Assembly: GCA_008921705.1 (NCBI GenBank)
Contig: VFFE01005906.1
Span: forward strand, 133,370-197,369
Length of the DNA stretch: 64,000 nucleotides
Source: Burhinus oedicnemus
Lineage: Eukaryota > Chordata > Aves > Charadriiformes > Burhinidae
Direction of reading: 5' to 3'
Each line of letters starts with the position of its first letter. Positions within the stretch are counted from its first letter, which is position 1. The notes beneath the pieces are model-generated. The model was not told the origin of the DNA. It saw only the letters and a program-made list of their open reading frames with translations, and ran no database searches. The translations under genes were made by a program, and so were the position numbers. Below are positions 25,769 through 38,099 of the stretch, piece after piece.

Positions 25769-26642
25769 CAACTGAAGGTGAAGTATTGGTAACAGGAATA
25801 GGAGTGCCTGGACGAAGAAGAATTCATCTGAATATCAGAATTGTCTTAATTTTTATACTGATTGCATCTAAATGCATCTTGGAAGGAAATTGATAAAAGT
25901 TCAGTTGTTTGATGCCTTTAAAATCAAGCCTAGAGAAAAGTGCTGGTCAGTAACTTGTCCTGTCCTAGCCCTGACATGAACTGGATTAATCTTAGGGACA
26001 TTTTCTGTCCTTAATTCTCAACCATCTAGTATTACTGCCTGTTTTAACTTTCTAAAGGGTACCTGAGAATTTGTTTTACTGAAAGTGTTTGATTTGGATC
26101 TGATTTGTTTCTATCGTCTAGAAGCTTTCTTGATCTGTCTGGTCTGATTTGCTGTGGGGAGAGAGCAATTGTTTATGTTAATTTGCTGTAAAGAACGCGA
26201 AGAGGAGGTGAAGAGAAATTGAGGTTTCATTTTTGTTTTCTCAATGTTGAAATCTTGGAAAAGTCAGCCTTTTATGTCATGCTTACAGAAGCAGTAAGAT
26301 AAGCTGGAGGTGGAGAAGGTCTCTTCAGCCATCCTCAGGGCAGGAAGCCCAAAAGCTTTTCTTGGAGTACTGGGCCTTTAGGGACAGGCAGTGCCAAAGA
26401 GCAGTAGGGTAACACAGCCGTGTGGGAGAATTGGCTCATTGCTTTGCTCCTGCCCAATTGGATTACCTGCTTACTCATCCGTTCTCCTGAGCAGATGTCA
26501 GAGCAAGGAGGTGACAGAGGAATTCATTAATACTGCAGGAGGTCAGTAAGCTTGCACGGGAGAAGCTGAAAGGAATAAGAGATCCTCTATGTGAGTATGT
26601 ACAGACACATGCCTGTCTCTGCCCTCCCCTGGGCCCAGTGGA

Positions 26643-26691
26643 ATTTGCTTTTAGAAGCAATTACAGCAAGCCTGCTCTCTCCATAGAGAGC
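26643..26691. repeat. Two adjacent small perfect hairpins
   Basis: TTGCTT/AAGCAA with a 4-base loop is followed, after about a dozen bases, by GCTCTCT/AGAGAGC with a 4-base loop (26674-26691). Confidence 0.7.
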
Positions 26692-29188
26692 ACTGGCGTC
26701 GCTCCCTCCTCTGCTGCGGGATCATGTGGCTGACAGCTTGCATCACCCCAAAAGCTTGACAAGAGCGCAGGGAACCAGAGGCAATGTGTATCCTGTAGGA
26801 GCCTCAAAGGTGCTTATTTTAGAGTTGCAAGACAAGCAGTTGCTTGTAGAGAGCACAAGTTTTAATCCTCCCAATGGGGAGGGAGGAAGCCATATTCCTG
26901 TAGGGACTGAAATCTGTACAGCAAATGCAAAGAGGCACTTGCTACAAGGAGGAACAGTCTTCCTCTGCCATTCCATCTCTGAGCAGCAAGGATGTGAAAG
27001 CTCTGTACAACTAGGCAAAATTTGAATTTTACAGAGAGCTGGTGTGGAGGTTTGGGATTGGAGTGTTTCTCTCTATGGCTACCCAAACTTGGTTTGTTTT
27101 AACCACTTATGAGATGAATTGGGTTATCATGTGGTTGGGAGATGGAATGTGTTGCGTTTTCCTTTTTTTATGTCTCCCTGTGGCATGGTTTCTGGGAAGA
27201 AGACAGCATCATTAGCTCAGTCTTCTGAGTCCTTTATGTGGTACTGTTAGTTTCTTATTTACGGTGGCAACAGAATGAGAAGTCTGTTTTGACTGTCTTC
27301 CAATGGATTTCAGCCCACTTTACAAGTGAGCCATCTCTTCTTTCTAGGGGAAGAGATATTAATAGAGAGGGCATGTATTACACTCCTCCAGGAACTGGTT
27401 TCCCTTAGCTGGATCACTGGAGGATATGGAGCTGCTAGGTACTGTGCACAAAGAAGGGGGCTATTGGGAGACCTTGAAGGAACTTCTAAATACTACAAAA
27501 AGATGTTTCAGTGAAGTTGCTGAAGGCTTGGAAGGATGTGATGAGGTGTAATAATAGGAAACTGAGCCCAGTAATACGTATTTCAATACCAAAAAACCCT
27601 TTGCAAGCCACGAGACCTGTTATGTTACTAAGAAGTCAGCTGCTTAATCCATCTGAAACTGAGATGAAATAACTGGCAAAGCCAATGGGAGTAGGCCAGA
27701 GGGGCTGGTACTGGGTGTTGGATAAGTGGTCAAATAAGTCTTCTCTGATTACTTGCATGGGTCAATGGTTATGTGAAGTGCTCCACTGAACTACCCAGAG
27801 CATTCTTATTTTACAAGTCAGTGTTGATTCCAGTGCTCAGGTAGGACAGGATGCAAAGGTGTGCTGCTCTGTTGAGAGTGTCCATTGACTCAGTGAATGT
27901 ATATGTCATGTCAAGGAGCAAGGGTCAAATAGAGGAACAAACTAGTTGAGGACTTGAAGGCAATATAAACCACATCCATACAACATTGCCCCTCCAAAGA
28001 GCCAGCCAACTGGGTTCAAACCAGATTTAGCTCAGGTGGAAGACTACAGCAATGGTGCAATCTGTTTCCAGTCCCAGACTGGTATCTCCACAGGATGCGA
28101 TGCTATGCCATGCAGCAGTCCCATTCTGTTCAGAGATAATTTAGGGCGCTCTCTACTGTATTCCAGTGCACGCAGTAGCTATGCCTGGTGATGTTCCACC
28201 AGGAAGAGCCCAGGTAAGGAATAAACAGCTGCGTATTGTGAGTATCTGCCCACGTGCACATGCATGGAGCTAGAGTGTGTTTTGCAGAGGTGGGCTAGCT
28301 GCCCATCCAGTTCTGCACTTGTGAGAGTCTCAGTCAAGAGAATGTGAGATTGGAGAGAGGGAACTGAAGTTTGGATACTACTTTCATGGTAGCCAACTGG
28401 AGAAATTTATGTGAGTTTAAGCTATCTGTTGAGGAATGAGGCATCTAGACCCCCTTCTGAGGCATCAGTAGCTCAACCAGGCAAAACACATTGTTAAGGG
28501 CTGTCAGAGGGGATAATTTAGCCTCTCTTCCCCCTCAGTAACACTCATGTACCCTGTGCAACGAATTCGGATAGCCGGGCAAGTCACTCCCATCAACTCT
28601 TTTAAATCACTTCTAATACATATCTTAAGTGACAAGGTTGTATTTTATTGCTGAATTACTACTTTCCAGTAGTCACTAATGTATGTCTTTGGTTTTGGTT
28701 GCCTTGGTGCAGCTTGATGGTACTTAAGCCTGGGACTGCTGCCTAGGTGTGCCCATCCTGTAGGTCCATAAAAGGCCTTGTGTTTCCCAGGAATGAGGCA
28801 TCATGCCAATGCAGTGCCCGAGAATTAAAGTCGAGATGGGAGCCTTTCATTACACTGCCTAGGGGACCAGATGGAGCAACTGATGAGTCAGGTTTAAATG
28901 ACTAAGTGTGGGCAGCTTGGCTAAGCATTGACTGAGAGTGGGTATGTGAACTCTGCCATGTACTTCAAGGGCACTCAGACCAACCAGTCTGTCATTCCTT
29001 TTAGGTAAGGTTCCTTGTCAGGAAGCAGGGATGGTGCCTACTGAGGAGCTGGGAAAGCAGGAGATGTGCTGTTGCCTATGTGCCCTTTAGGAACACAACC
29101 AATTTGTTTGGAGCACCCCAGCAGATCTCCTGCCATTTGTGAGTGAATGGGACAGAAGGAGCTTATCAACATACCAGGTCTTCAGTGT

Positions 29189-29311
29189 TTGGGGGTGTGT
29201 GTGGGGGTTTTTTTTGTTCTTTTTTGTTTTGTTTTGGGGTTTTTTGTTTGTTTTGGTTTTTTTGGGGTTTTTTTTGTTTGTTTGGTTTGGTTTTTTTTTT
29301 TCTTGGAGATG
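29189..29311 (+). repeat. T/G-rich low-complexity tract
   Basis: About 120 bases almost entirely T and G, with runs of 4-5 G separated by T stretches. The open frames crossing it give F/G/V/L-rich translations and are artefacts. The G-runs could support a long-loop G-quadruplex on the plus strand. Confidence 0.9.
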
Positions 29312-31596
29312 CTCATGCCATAGTGGTTAGGCCATTACTACTGCTTACCTGCACAGGGAAAAACAGGCACTGCTGCTTTCTGTGAGGATGAAGTGTGTCA
29401 CACATTTAAAAGTGGGGGTTATGTTGCGTCCACCTTCTATACACAAGGTGCTCAGCATTTCCCCGTCTCTTGCAAACTTTTCATGGACACAGAGGAGTTT
29501 TTCCAAGGAAAGTGATGCTTGTATCTTGAAGTACTGGTCTTGGGCTTCAAGTGTCATTCTCTTATACTCAGCGTAACTTCCTTTCTTGGTGTTCAGTGCT
29601 GTTCAGACCAGAAGCTTGCAGAGTAGAGCGGCACTGCTGAGGCTGGGCACAGCTCTGATGCATGTGAGTGAAGGGCATGGTCCCTCCTGCAGCAGATGAC
29701 AGGTCACTGCTCCATCTGGCAGCTGGCTCTGACATACATGGTTTTCTTAAGTGTCTTACAGCCTGCACAACAGGCTATATTGGAGAGCAGAGCACCTTGC
29801 TTAATATAAATTCGGGAGCGCCTCCTTTCTTGCCTACAAGCTGTGCCCAGGACCTGCCTCTCTCCCTGCAGGACTCTCCTGGCTCCCCGTGCATCTTCTG
29901 TGCAGAATGGGGTGCTGCTGCAAGGTGCACCCAAAATGAGAGGTGTCCCCTGTGAAAGGGCCGTTTGTGGGAATCTAAGGTTGAGGACCAGGAGGGAAGA
30001 AAGCCCAGAAAAATTACCGTATTATGAAGCTCAGAGGAAAGCATTGGGAAGGAGGTTGCTATTGTACAGATTAAATGAGGGGGAAAAAGTTCCCTCTACT
30101 GCTGTATTTGAACTCCTTTATGCTTCAGAGTTTTTTCTTGAGTTGAAATAAGGTGGGTGTGATAATGCTATTTTCTTTTGTTGTATGTTGATTAACAACT
30201 TATCACTGTATCATAGCTATTAGATTAACCTCCGCTTACCAGTGGAGACCTGAGAATTGCTCCGTAGACCCCTGAGATCTTAAAAGAAATAAGGAGTTGC
30301 TTCTAGAGATATACTAGGGGAGTACAGTCTTGGGGCTTCACCAGTTAAGAAGGCATTACAAAGAATAGACCATTGAACCAAATGATAAAATGTTGAAGTC
30401 TGATCCTTAGAGAACTTGTGTGCCTGGGAGCTGAGCACCAACAGCAATTTAATCTTTTACTGCTACATCAAGGAAGAAAATCAGAGGCTGGCCCTGGCAC
30501 AAGGGAAAAATCAGCTCCAGGGAAGAAATCAATTTATTATTGAATAAATGAGAAGATTGCAGTACTCATTGCAACTATGCCTTAACGGACATACCACAAT
30601 TGTTCTTAAGCATCTTTCATCTTGAAAGATCCCGAAATGCTTTCAGAATTGTGTGGACAGGAGGATTTATTTAGCTTGCAACTGATGTTTTGTCATTTAA
30701 CAGCACACTAATTCCACTTAGACAGCTAAGGACAGGAATGAAGAAAAATTTCCCATCTGATTGAAACTTCAAAGGAAATAATTACTGGTGTTGGAAAGCA
30801 GCCCGGATATCTGAACTTTGTTACTCATGATCTTTAAAAAACATGTTGGGAAAGCCCTCACTTGTTGTCTGTTCAGGGGTGTCCTCTCCAGTGACACTGC
30901 AGTCTAAGTAATTGCAATCAATGTAGTGTAAGGTTAGAGAACTGACATACCAAGTTACCCCATTTGCTTACTACAGGAGGATATTTCCACACAAAGGTAT
31001 TGCTTTATTACTGATTCAGAAGGAAACACTTCTAGAAATTTTCAGCTCTTTTTGCAGAAACCTGAGCTCTGGAGGTTACCTATCCAAGAACAACGTTAAC
31101 ACCTGTAGCTGTAGTCACTATTTCCAGCACTGTTTTAAAGGGAATTAGGTGAAGCAAAGCATTTTCCTATTCTGTTCTAAGCATTATCCTACACTTAAGT
31201 CTTTGTAACTCAAATGGGAGAAATAATCTGTGTCTAAATTCAGTCAACAAGGAAACTAGAATACCGAAAAGAGATGGCATTTGTTGCACACAAATCTGGC
31301 AAGTATGGTAGTTGGTAGAAAGATCTGATGAGGATGGTTTTCAGAAGGAGATGTTCCCGTTGACTAATTGCTTATGAGGATAGATTTGTTAATGATTTGG
31401 ATCCACTGAAGTGGTGTGGAGATTTATAACTGAAGCTTGAGGGGAGAACGATTGTCTGTTGTCCTGTGGAGAGTCCATATTTGAAGCCACTGTGTCTTCT
31501 CTGGCTCATCAGACTTCTACTCTAGAACATTGACAGTGGCTCCTAAATAATTATATTGCAGTCTGGCACATATCGTACTTCTGTAGTTTAGTGTTC
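29312..31596. other. Non-coding stretch with a possible CR1/L3-type remnant
   Basis: No gene is supportable. 29600-29960 is GC-richer, with mutually overlapping frames on both strands. 30605-30660 may be an ancient LINE remnant. Confidence 0.5.
30605..30660 (+). repeat. Possible ancient CR1/L3-type repeat remnant
   Basis: 'catctttcatcttgaaag' followed by 'atcccgaaatgctttcag' resembles the 'tttcatc...gatctcaaagcgctttac' segment shared by ancient amniote CR1/L3-type elements. It is short and diverged. Confidence 0.3.
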
Positions 31597-31640
31597 AAAA
31601 AAACCCCCCAAAAAACAAAACAAAAAAACAACCAACAAGA
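31597..31640 (-). repeat. A/C-rich low-complexity tract
   Basis: A-runs interrupted by C6 and single or double C. It is the complement of the T/G-rich type seen elsewhere in the window. Confidence 0.85.
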
Positions 31641-31699
31641 TAGAACAAAAATCCTTTATCAGCAACTTTTTCAGATTTTACTAGGAGGAACTGCATTGT

Positions 31700-32180
31700 T
31701 CTGAACTTTGACTGCAACTTTATTTTTGAGATGTGCTAAACATCTCTGCCAATCACATGGTAATTCACAGTCAGATCCAGCAGCACTCAACCAGAAGCTT
31801 GTCAGATAATCTCCTTTAAAGCAGTACCTGCCTGTGATGGGGCCTCCAGTTTGTTCTGTTTCGTTCCTCTTGTAATAAAAAGTGGCATTCCTGAGGCAGT
31901 TGTGCCGTGCTCAAGATCCATTTGTTTTTCCTAAAAATGTTTAAATGCAATAATCTCTAATCTGCATATTATATTAACACATGGAAAGACAGCAAACAAG
32001 CTGCCAGGAGGCTTCTGGGATTTCTTCCATCCTCAAACTGACAGGGCTTGTTTAAATTGGATCTGTAATGGCAACAGACATGGGTTTGCATAGACACATT
32101 TTACTCTCCTAAGGAATAACAAATAGGCAGCAGTGTCATACATGCAGATTCCAACGGGGAGCTTTCAAGGTTAACCTCCA
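31700..32180. promoter_or_regulatory. Candidate conserved non-coding block
   Basis: About 480 bases without repeats or sustained open frame. It carries 'gccaatcacatgg' (CCAAT-like), 'tcagataatctcc' (GATA-like), 'gcaataatctctaatctgc' and 'aattggatctgtaatgg'. The mix of TAATC- and ATTA-type words suggests homeodomain and paired-type binding. Conservation is inferred, not measured. Confidence 0.3.
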
Positions 32181-33070
32181 GGGCTCCCTTACTTGTGGTT
32201 GATGAAGTTGTCAAAGCTTCTCAGGGGAGGCACAGCCTCACAGTTGCTTATCTGGGGAGCGGTGCCACCACCCAGCGTGCAGAAAGCTGCCTTGGAGTTT
32301 TGGATCGTTCTCCTGTGGGAGCCTATGTAATCAGCCCTTTGTCAGTGTGCATCTCCTGCTTTCCTCTTGTCCTCCTTTCAGTCTTTCTCTTCTGTCCTGT
32401 CTTCTTACTTTTATTTGGGATTGCAAAGTAACCCCACTGTTGAGCCATGATGTGACCTAAATGATTTTACGTAATCAGATTGCTGGCTGGCCGGTGGGAC
32501 TTAGCTACAAAATCATGAAATCCAGATCGCTGTAACCCTCTCTCACAGACCTGTTGCTTCATGCAGCATGTAAAGAGTACACACTGAGTCTAACTGGACT
32601 ACATGATTTTTATTTATAGGAAGAACTTCTGTCCTAATTTCTAATTGACACACTGTGTGACACTTATGGAAGTTGGTGTCAACATGTGTATCTGTTCCAC
32701 AGTTGCCTTAAACAGTATTCCATCAATGGCCAGAAACCTCTGCAAAGGCTGGTCCTATGCCAGTGCTTACCACAGAGAGACAGAAATGGAGGTGGAGTCC
32801 AGTGCCCCTGGTACCTCATAATGAACAAGATTCAGCAATACGGCGGCAACTGCAAAATAAATGACAAGGAAGAATGAAGCAAACCAATTAAGCTAGTTTA
32901 TGCTAATGTAAACCATCTATAGTCACAGCTTCTTTGTATGGTGCCTATTTGGTGTATAAAATATAATGATAAATAGCTCATGTGACTTTCTGTATCAGCG
33001 TTGTGGGTCAACTTTGGCTGGAGGCCAGGTACCTATCAAGCCAGTCTATCACTCCACTCCTCAGCAGGAT
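32181..33070. other. Non-coding stretch
   Basis: No gene is supportable. The frame at 32195-32431 is short and unrecognised. No repeat identified. Confidence 0.5.
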
Positions 33071-33087
33071 GGGGGGGCGGGGCAGGG
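33071..33087 (+). other. Compact G-quadruplex motif
   Basis: G7, C, G4, CA, G3 gives four runs of at least three G with loops of 1, 1 and 2-3 bases, which satisfies the standard intramolecular G-quadruplex pattern. Folding is an inference from the pattern. Confidence 0.7.
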
Positions 33088-33799
33088 CAGAAAATAAGAT
33101 GGAAAAAACCTCATGGGTCAAGATAAAGGCAGTTGAATAAAGCAAAAGCAAAGGCTGTGTGTGGAAGCAAAGGAAACCAAAAGATTTATTCTCTACTTCC
33201 ATCAGCAGGTGATATCCAGCCACTTCCCTGGAAGTAGGGCTTCAGTATGTGTAGCGATTGTTCCAGAAGACAAATGTCATAATAACAAATGCTCCCCCCC
33301 ACCTTCTCTTAGTTTTTATTGCTGAGCAAATGTCATATGGTATGGAATATCCTTTTGATCAGTTTGCGTCAGCTGTCCTGGCTATGTCCCCTCCCAAGAT
33401 CTTGCCCACCCCCAGCCCACTGGGGGAGGCTGGGGGAATGTTGGAGAGACAGCCTTGATACTGTGCAAGCACTGGTGTGTTACCAACACCTTTTCTAGCT
33501 ACCAATACAAAGCACAGCACTATGAGGGCTACTATGAGGAAAATTAGCTCCACCTCAGCCAGACCAAATATAATCGGAGGTGAAATCCTGGCCACACTGA
33601 CCTCAGTGGGAATTTTGCTTTGAAAGCAGTGGCCCTAGCTTAGTCATTCCGGTTTACCTACTCATAACAAGTAAAATCTTGAGCAGTCAGTTTATCTGCC
33701 TGCTGATGCATGTTGTAGAAATGCTAAAAACCCCAGCATCCTCTAAAGAAATGTATGTAGGTTCTGCAGAGGCCGCTGATGTAGGTGTTCTTCAGTTGT
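33088..33799. other. Non-coding stretch
   Basis: No gene and no clear repeat. There is a C7 run at 33294-33300. Confidence 0.5.
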
Positions 33800-33935
33800 A
33801 AAAGCAATTCTGCTGGCTGAGCTTGCAGTCTTGGGCAAGTCACTTGACTTCTGCATGTACCATGGGAGTCATGATAATAAGATGCTATATTTCACAAATA
33901 TGTTGCAAGGTCTAATGTAATATAGTATGCAGAGC
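33800..33935 (+). repeat. MIR-type SINE remnant
   Basis: 'cttgggcaagtcacttgact' is a near-perfect MIR core segment. It is followed by 'catgggagtcatgataata' and a 'tgttgcaagg' counterpart of 'ttgttgtgagg'. This is the best-preserved MIR in the window. Confidence 0.65.
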
Positions 33936-36370
33936 AGTCTGTGAGGAAATATGGGGGGCAGGAAGGTGCAAATCATGGCTGTATTAACAAACAAAATTGC
34001 AACTTATGTCATCTACCTATTCAAATTACTCAACAAACCTTACAGTTGATATAGAGGAATTGGTGTAATCAATTGAATGTATTAGTTTCAGATACATTTT
34101 AGATAACTTAGTACATGTAATAAAGGAAAAAAAATAATCTATTGACACGTTGTAGAAAAATCTGTTGTAGCTAAATCATTATTATTTGAACTGAAATGTG
34201 GTTACAATACCAGAGTTATAGGTAGGGTGTTATAAATAGGCGATGGGCTCTTTAAAGTGAACTCTTTTCTTCTGTGGGTGTAGTATTCTTCTAATATGTT
34301 GGTTATGAGTGTGAGCAAAAATAACCTTGTTTTTCTTGGTGATAACTTAAAGCACTGAGAAGCATCATGGTTTGGATAAGCTTGGAGGATGGATGTCTTA
34401 TATTCCTAACTATCTGCTCTGCGGCCATCTCAGCTGGCCATGTTCTAAGATGACTTTTGACCAGAAAAAAAAAAAAAGCTTGCTTCAGATCCCAAATTGG
34501 GGAATGAATCCTAAGGAGTTTGCAGAGAAAGTGAGAGAAGTCCTTTGATTATTGCTTTGATTTGTTTCTGAAGGAAATCAATTTCTGAAAGCATTTGTCA
34601 GGGTAGGGGATGTTATCAGTCATTTGCCATTTGTAGAAATAGGCTGGCTAGTCTCTCTGCTGTTGAAACTTTTCCATAGATGGGACAAATCTTCTTTTCC
34701 TCCTTGCAAACAGTTATTTCAGCCCTAAAGAAACACTGTACTTTATTTCCAGGATGATATTTACTCTGCAGAAGGAATAAATATATGTAAGAAAAAAACT
34801 GAGACTAGGATGATACATATTAGATAAACCCAACAATGTTGTGAAAGAAATAACATCTTAGCATTGAGATCAAGATGTGGTTGCAGGAAGAGTCATAATT
34901 TTGAAATCCTTTGCTTGGGTGTGATTAAAATCTTGACAATAATTAACTTTGTGTTGGGGCTCTTTTTGCCCCATTTTCCTTTGTACTTTGTTTTAGAGGA
35001 AACTGAGTTCATGTATTTCTAAGCTGCCTGTTCTCACTCCTGATAAAAGTTTCAGTTATGTGGATACTGAAGGGTCCCAACTCCACTGCTCTGCCTTTAT
35101 CTCATGGTTTATTGTATGAGAAGGTGGATGCTATATGACTGTTTCAGGTTGGGTCTTTTAAAACAGTGAAGGATTCACTGTTATCAAAGATAACATGAGC
35201 TCAAAACAGCCTGACATGCATAGTCTAGAGGCTAAACACAGTGGTGGCATATATTTTGTAAATATTCATAGATACATGGATTCTGTTTTTGACTTGTGCC
35301 TCATTTAAAAAAAAAAATATCCAAAAATGTTTTCACTCCTTTTATGTTTAAAAATGCCACATTGGATGATTACTCAAAAGCAAATTTTCCCTAGAGAGCT
35401 ATAAGCATATAAAAAATAGAAACTTATCCACACTAGCTATTATTTCTTTTCTTCAGAGGGTTTAGAGGGATTCTGCATCCATTCCTAAGTGAAATTATGC
35501 AGAGGAGAACTTGAAGGAAAATTTTTCACTTTACCAAAATTTTTTGCATTTTGATAAACTTTTCCAAGGGAAGAGAGAGAAATCCCATTGCTATTGTGTT
35601 CTAAAGGGAGTCTTGACAAGTCTGTAGTATAGCAAATCTTTGTGAGGGTAGAGTCCCCTGCCTGGAAACTAGAGCTGAGTGAGCTTTTCCACGGTTGTTT
35701 CTGCACCTTTTGATCTAAATGCTTATTTGAGAGTTTCTTCCTCCCGTCCGTGTGTTAGCTGGTAGAAGTACAGGATCCAGAACTATTCTTGCCAAGTGAA
35801 GTGACCCCTCCTTATCCTCACCACATTGGCAGGCTTAAGTATCACACAAAAGACTTCCTAGCCTGCCTCCTGAAGAAAAGAAACTGTGAAAAGCAAGTAT
35901 CTTGCACCATGACCTTCTGTCACAGCTAGCAGTCAGGGATATGCCCAGCCAGAAATAAGCAAATAGCTTCAGCAGAAATGCTGCTTATGTACTACTATGA
36001 GTGTAGTTTACTGGGAGTCTGGACCTTGTTTAGTTGTTGAGTTGGGTGCAAAAGAGCAAAACACATACCCAGGTATTTTACAGCAATGGAAGCAGCAGGG
36101 TGAGATGCAGATTGCTAGTTGTGTCTTAGCTGCACTGGTAGTGTAGGGTGGGGACGCTTTTCTTTCTGTTTGCCAGGGCTTTTTATCTCCGGTGTGAATC
36201 ATCGATATTCAAAGTAGGTGCCAGTGTTAAGGCAGTGAGAGACTGCTTTCCAGATGGGTCAGGTGGTAGCAGTGGTAGTGGGAAAGAGGAAGAAAGCAAC
36301 CACTTTGGGTGGTTATTTTGGATAGCATTGAGGAAGGGGAAGTTTTTTTTTTTTAATGGATCCAGTAGAT
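33936..36370. other. Non-coding stretch
   Basis: AT-rich DNA with no supportable gene. It has A13 (34465-34477), A11 (35307-35317) and T12 (36343-36354). 'gcggccatct' near 34420 is a YY1-like word. The two overlapping frames at 36148-36509 run into the adjacent MIR and are not genes. Confidence 0.55.
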
Positions 36371-36500
36371 GTGACTTGGACTCCGGAGACCTGGGGGTTT
36401 TGTTCACATCTCTAACTAACTTGCAGTGCATCTTGAGAAAATTTTTTCCTGCATCTTTCTGTTTCTGTATCCCTTCCCCCAGAACAGAGATAACAGTTGT
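36371..36500 (+). repeat. MIR-type SINE remnant
   Basis: 'gacttggactccggagacct' followed by 'gggggttttgttcacatctc', then 'taactaacttgcagtgcat' and a pyrimidine-rich 'tgtttctgtatccc' segment, follows the 5' half and core of MIR in order. Both open frames crossing it are thereby explained. Confidence 0.6.
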
Positions 36501-37109
36501 ATAAGACACTTAGGCCATTCAGTTTTGCAATCACGTCACTGATTTTCCACCAGTGCAACTGCTAAAAGCATTAGACTTATGCTAGCATCAGGGTGAAGTA
36601 ATGCTCTGATGATTCAGGCCATTAAGGTTTTAAGCTTTCTGTAAAAACACTCAGTATGGTGATTATCAGGGGCTTGGATCTGGACACTGAATAAAATGCA
36701 AATACAACATCCGGGCAGTATTGCTGGATGTGTCCTTCAGAGAAGGGGGAGACAGAGAGAGGGATGCAGGAGCAGTGCTTGTGATTTGATTTTTAGCCTT
36801 GAATGTTATGCCTCCCTGAACTTACTTAGCAGAAACTTCTTAAAAATAGTACCGTGTTCATTGCTACTCTTGCTCATTTTCAGTTTATATTCTTGCAGGC
36901 TCATGCAGCTTGGTGTACCAAACTAACCGTGTGGATCTTCTGAATGCTGTAAACAGCATGGCTTTATCACTATTTAGGACAGAAGTTTGGTCCTCTGTCC
37001 CTGATGATGCATTAGATACTTAATTATGTATCTATACCCTTTACTTCTAGAAGTAGCTGTGTGCAATGTGCTGAGAAGCATGTTACCGTCTGAAGAGAAT
37101 CACTGTTTC
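36501..37109. other. Non-coding stretch
   Basis: No gene seen. An octamer ATGCAAAT is at 36696-36703. Confidence 0.5.
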
Positions 37110-37185
37110 TTTGTTTAAGAAGGGAACGAGGCACCGAGATGGAATAGTGCTTCCCTGTGTGCCCAGTGATGTAGTGGCTCAGTCT
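37110..37185 (-). repeat. MIR-type SINE remnant, reverse orientation
   Basis: 'gaagggaacgaggcaccgag' followed by a 'tggaatagtgcttccctgt' segment matches the reverse complement of MIR ('gatggggaaactgaggcac...agtgacttgcccaaggt'). Diverged. Confidence 0.45.
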
Positions 37186-37860
37186 ATGGCCATAAATTAT
37201 TTTAAATTAATTTATCTTAAAATGCCTTCTCTGAATAATAATTTTGAGGCTATTTAGTCATAAGATTAAAAGGAGCACCCTTCAGATGCAGGAGGATGTT
37301 ATCTCATTTGTGCACAGGCTTCAGGAGGTGGTGTGGCTCAGGAGATAAAGCCGCAGGCTATTCCCCCGAGGCCCATGCTGTTTGGGCTCCCTTGTTTCAG
37401 AGCACTGGGGGTTCGGAGCCTGACAGCGAGGCGCATGGGGCTGGAGGATGGCAGCGCTCTACTAGCAGCAATGCTGAAAAGAAATCAGCTCCTGAGGGCA
37501 AGGGGAGGGGCAGGAATGGATCAGAAATCTCCACAAGCAAGTGCCAGGGAGAGCTGTTGCTGTCTGAGGGGCCTGGCACTCTTTCCCAGCGCTGCTCCAG
37601 ATAGGGCTCACATCTCGTTCATTATATAGTGTCAACTTCCCTCTGTTACGCTGTTGGTGCTTTTGGTAAATCACACAAAATGCAGGATGTGTGTCAATTA
37701 ACTAACTAAAGCTTTTCATGTTCGGGAGGATAAATGCATGTGTAGGGTGTATCGCTTATTTGTTTTCGTACCGTTTCCACCTGCAGGAGGCTAAGGGTGG
37801 AAGAAGGGGGCTTCCTTTGAAACACGTATCACTTTTTAATCTGATTAATGGTGTATTTAA
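37186..37860. promoter_or_regulatory. Candidate conserved non-coding block
   Basis: Two AT-rich segments flank a GC-richer core. 37190-37270 has 'ccataaattattttaaatta' and related HOX/MEF2-like words. 37330-37610 is the GC-richer core with a dozen or so CpGs and overlapping frames on both strands. 37640-37800 has 'gtgtcaattaactaactaaa'. The alternation resembles a developmental enhancer. I do not accept the open frames of the core as coding. Confidence 0.3.
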
Positions 37861-37949
37861 TGGCTCCCGGGAAGAAAAGTCCTCTAGGGGAGGCTGACAG
37901 AAAAGCTAGGTTATGTACATCAAGTTTAAGTCTTTTACAGAGCTTTTTT

Positions 37950-37970
37950 AAAAAAAAAAAAAAAAAAAAA
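37950..37970 (+). repeat. Poly-A, 21 bases
   Basis: T6 directly followed by A21. No retroelement body recognised upstream, so this is not clearly a retroposon tail. Confidence 0.9.
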
Positions 37971-38099
37971 GTGGTGCTTCCTCTGATGTGTGGGTGGCAG
38001 AGGTATGTACTTTTGGAGGAGAAGATCCTGAATTCTCCTCCCTGCTGTTTCTGTGAAGTCTTAACCGACCGTATTATGTGCTGTTGAAACAGACGGCGA

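Larger units (their letters stand above)
24391..29188. other. Non-coding stretch
   Basis: No gene is supportable. It holds T13 (25034-25046), a T-run grading into (GT)n (25735-25768) and twin small hairpins (26643-26691). Several minus/plus frame pairs near 26740-27090 overlap each other and show no family resemblance. The remainder is unremarkable. Confidence 0.55.

Noticed and set aside
29139..29385. Two plus frames with F/G/L/V-rich translations
   Set aside because: They are translations of the T/G-rich low-complexity tract.
36148..36509. Overlapping plus (118 codons) and minus (108 codons) frames
   Set aside because: Both run into a MIR-type remnant at 36371-36500 and lack gene context.
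37296..37674. Four overlapping frames on both strands
   Set aside because: Typical of a GC-rich, stop-poor patch. Better explained as the core of a candidate regulatory block.
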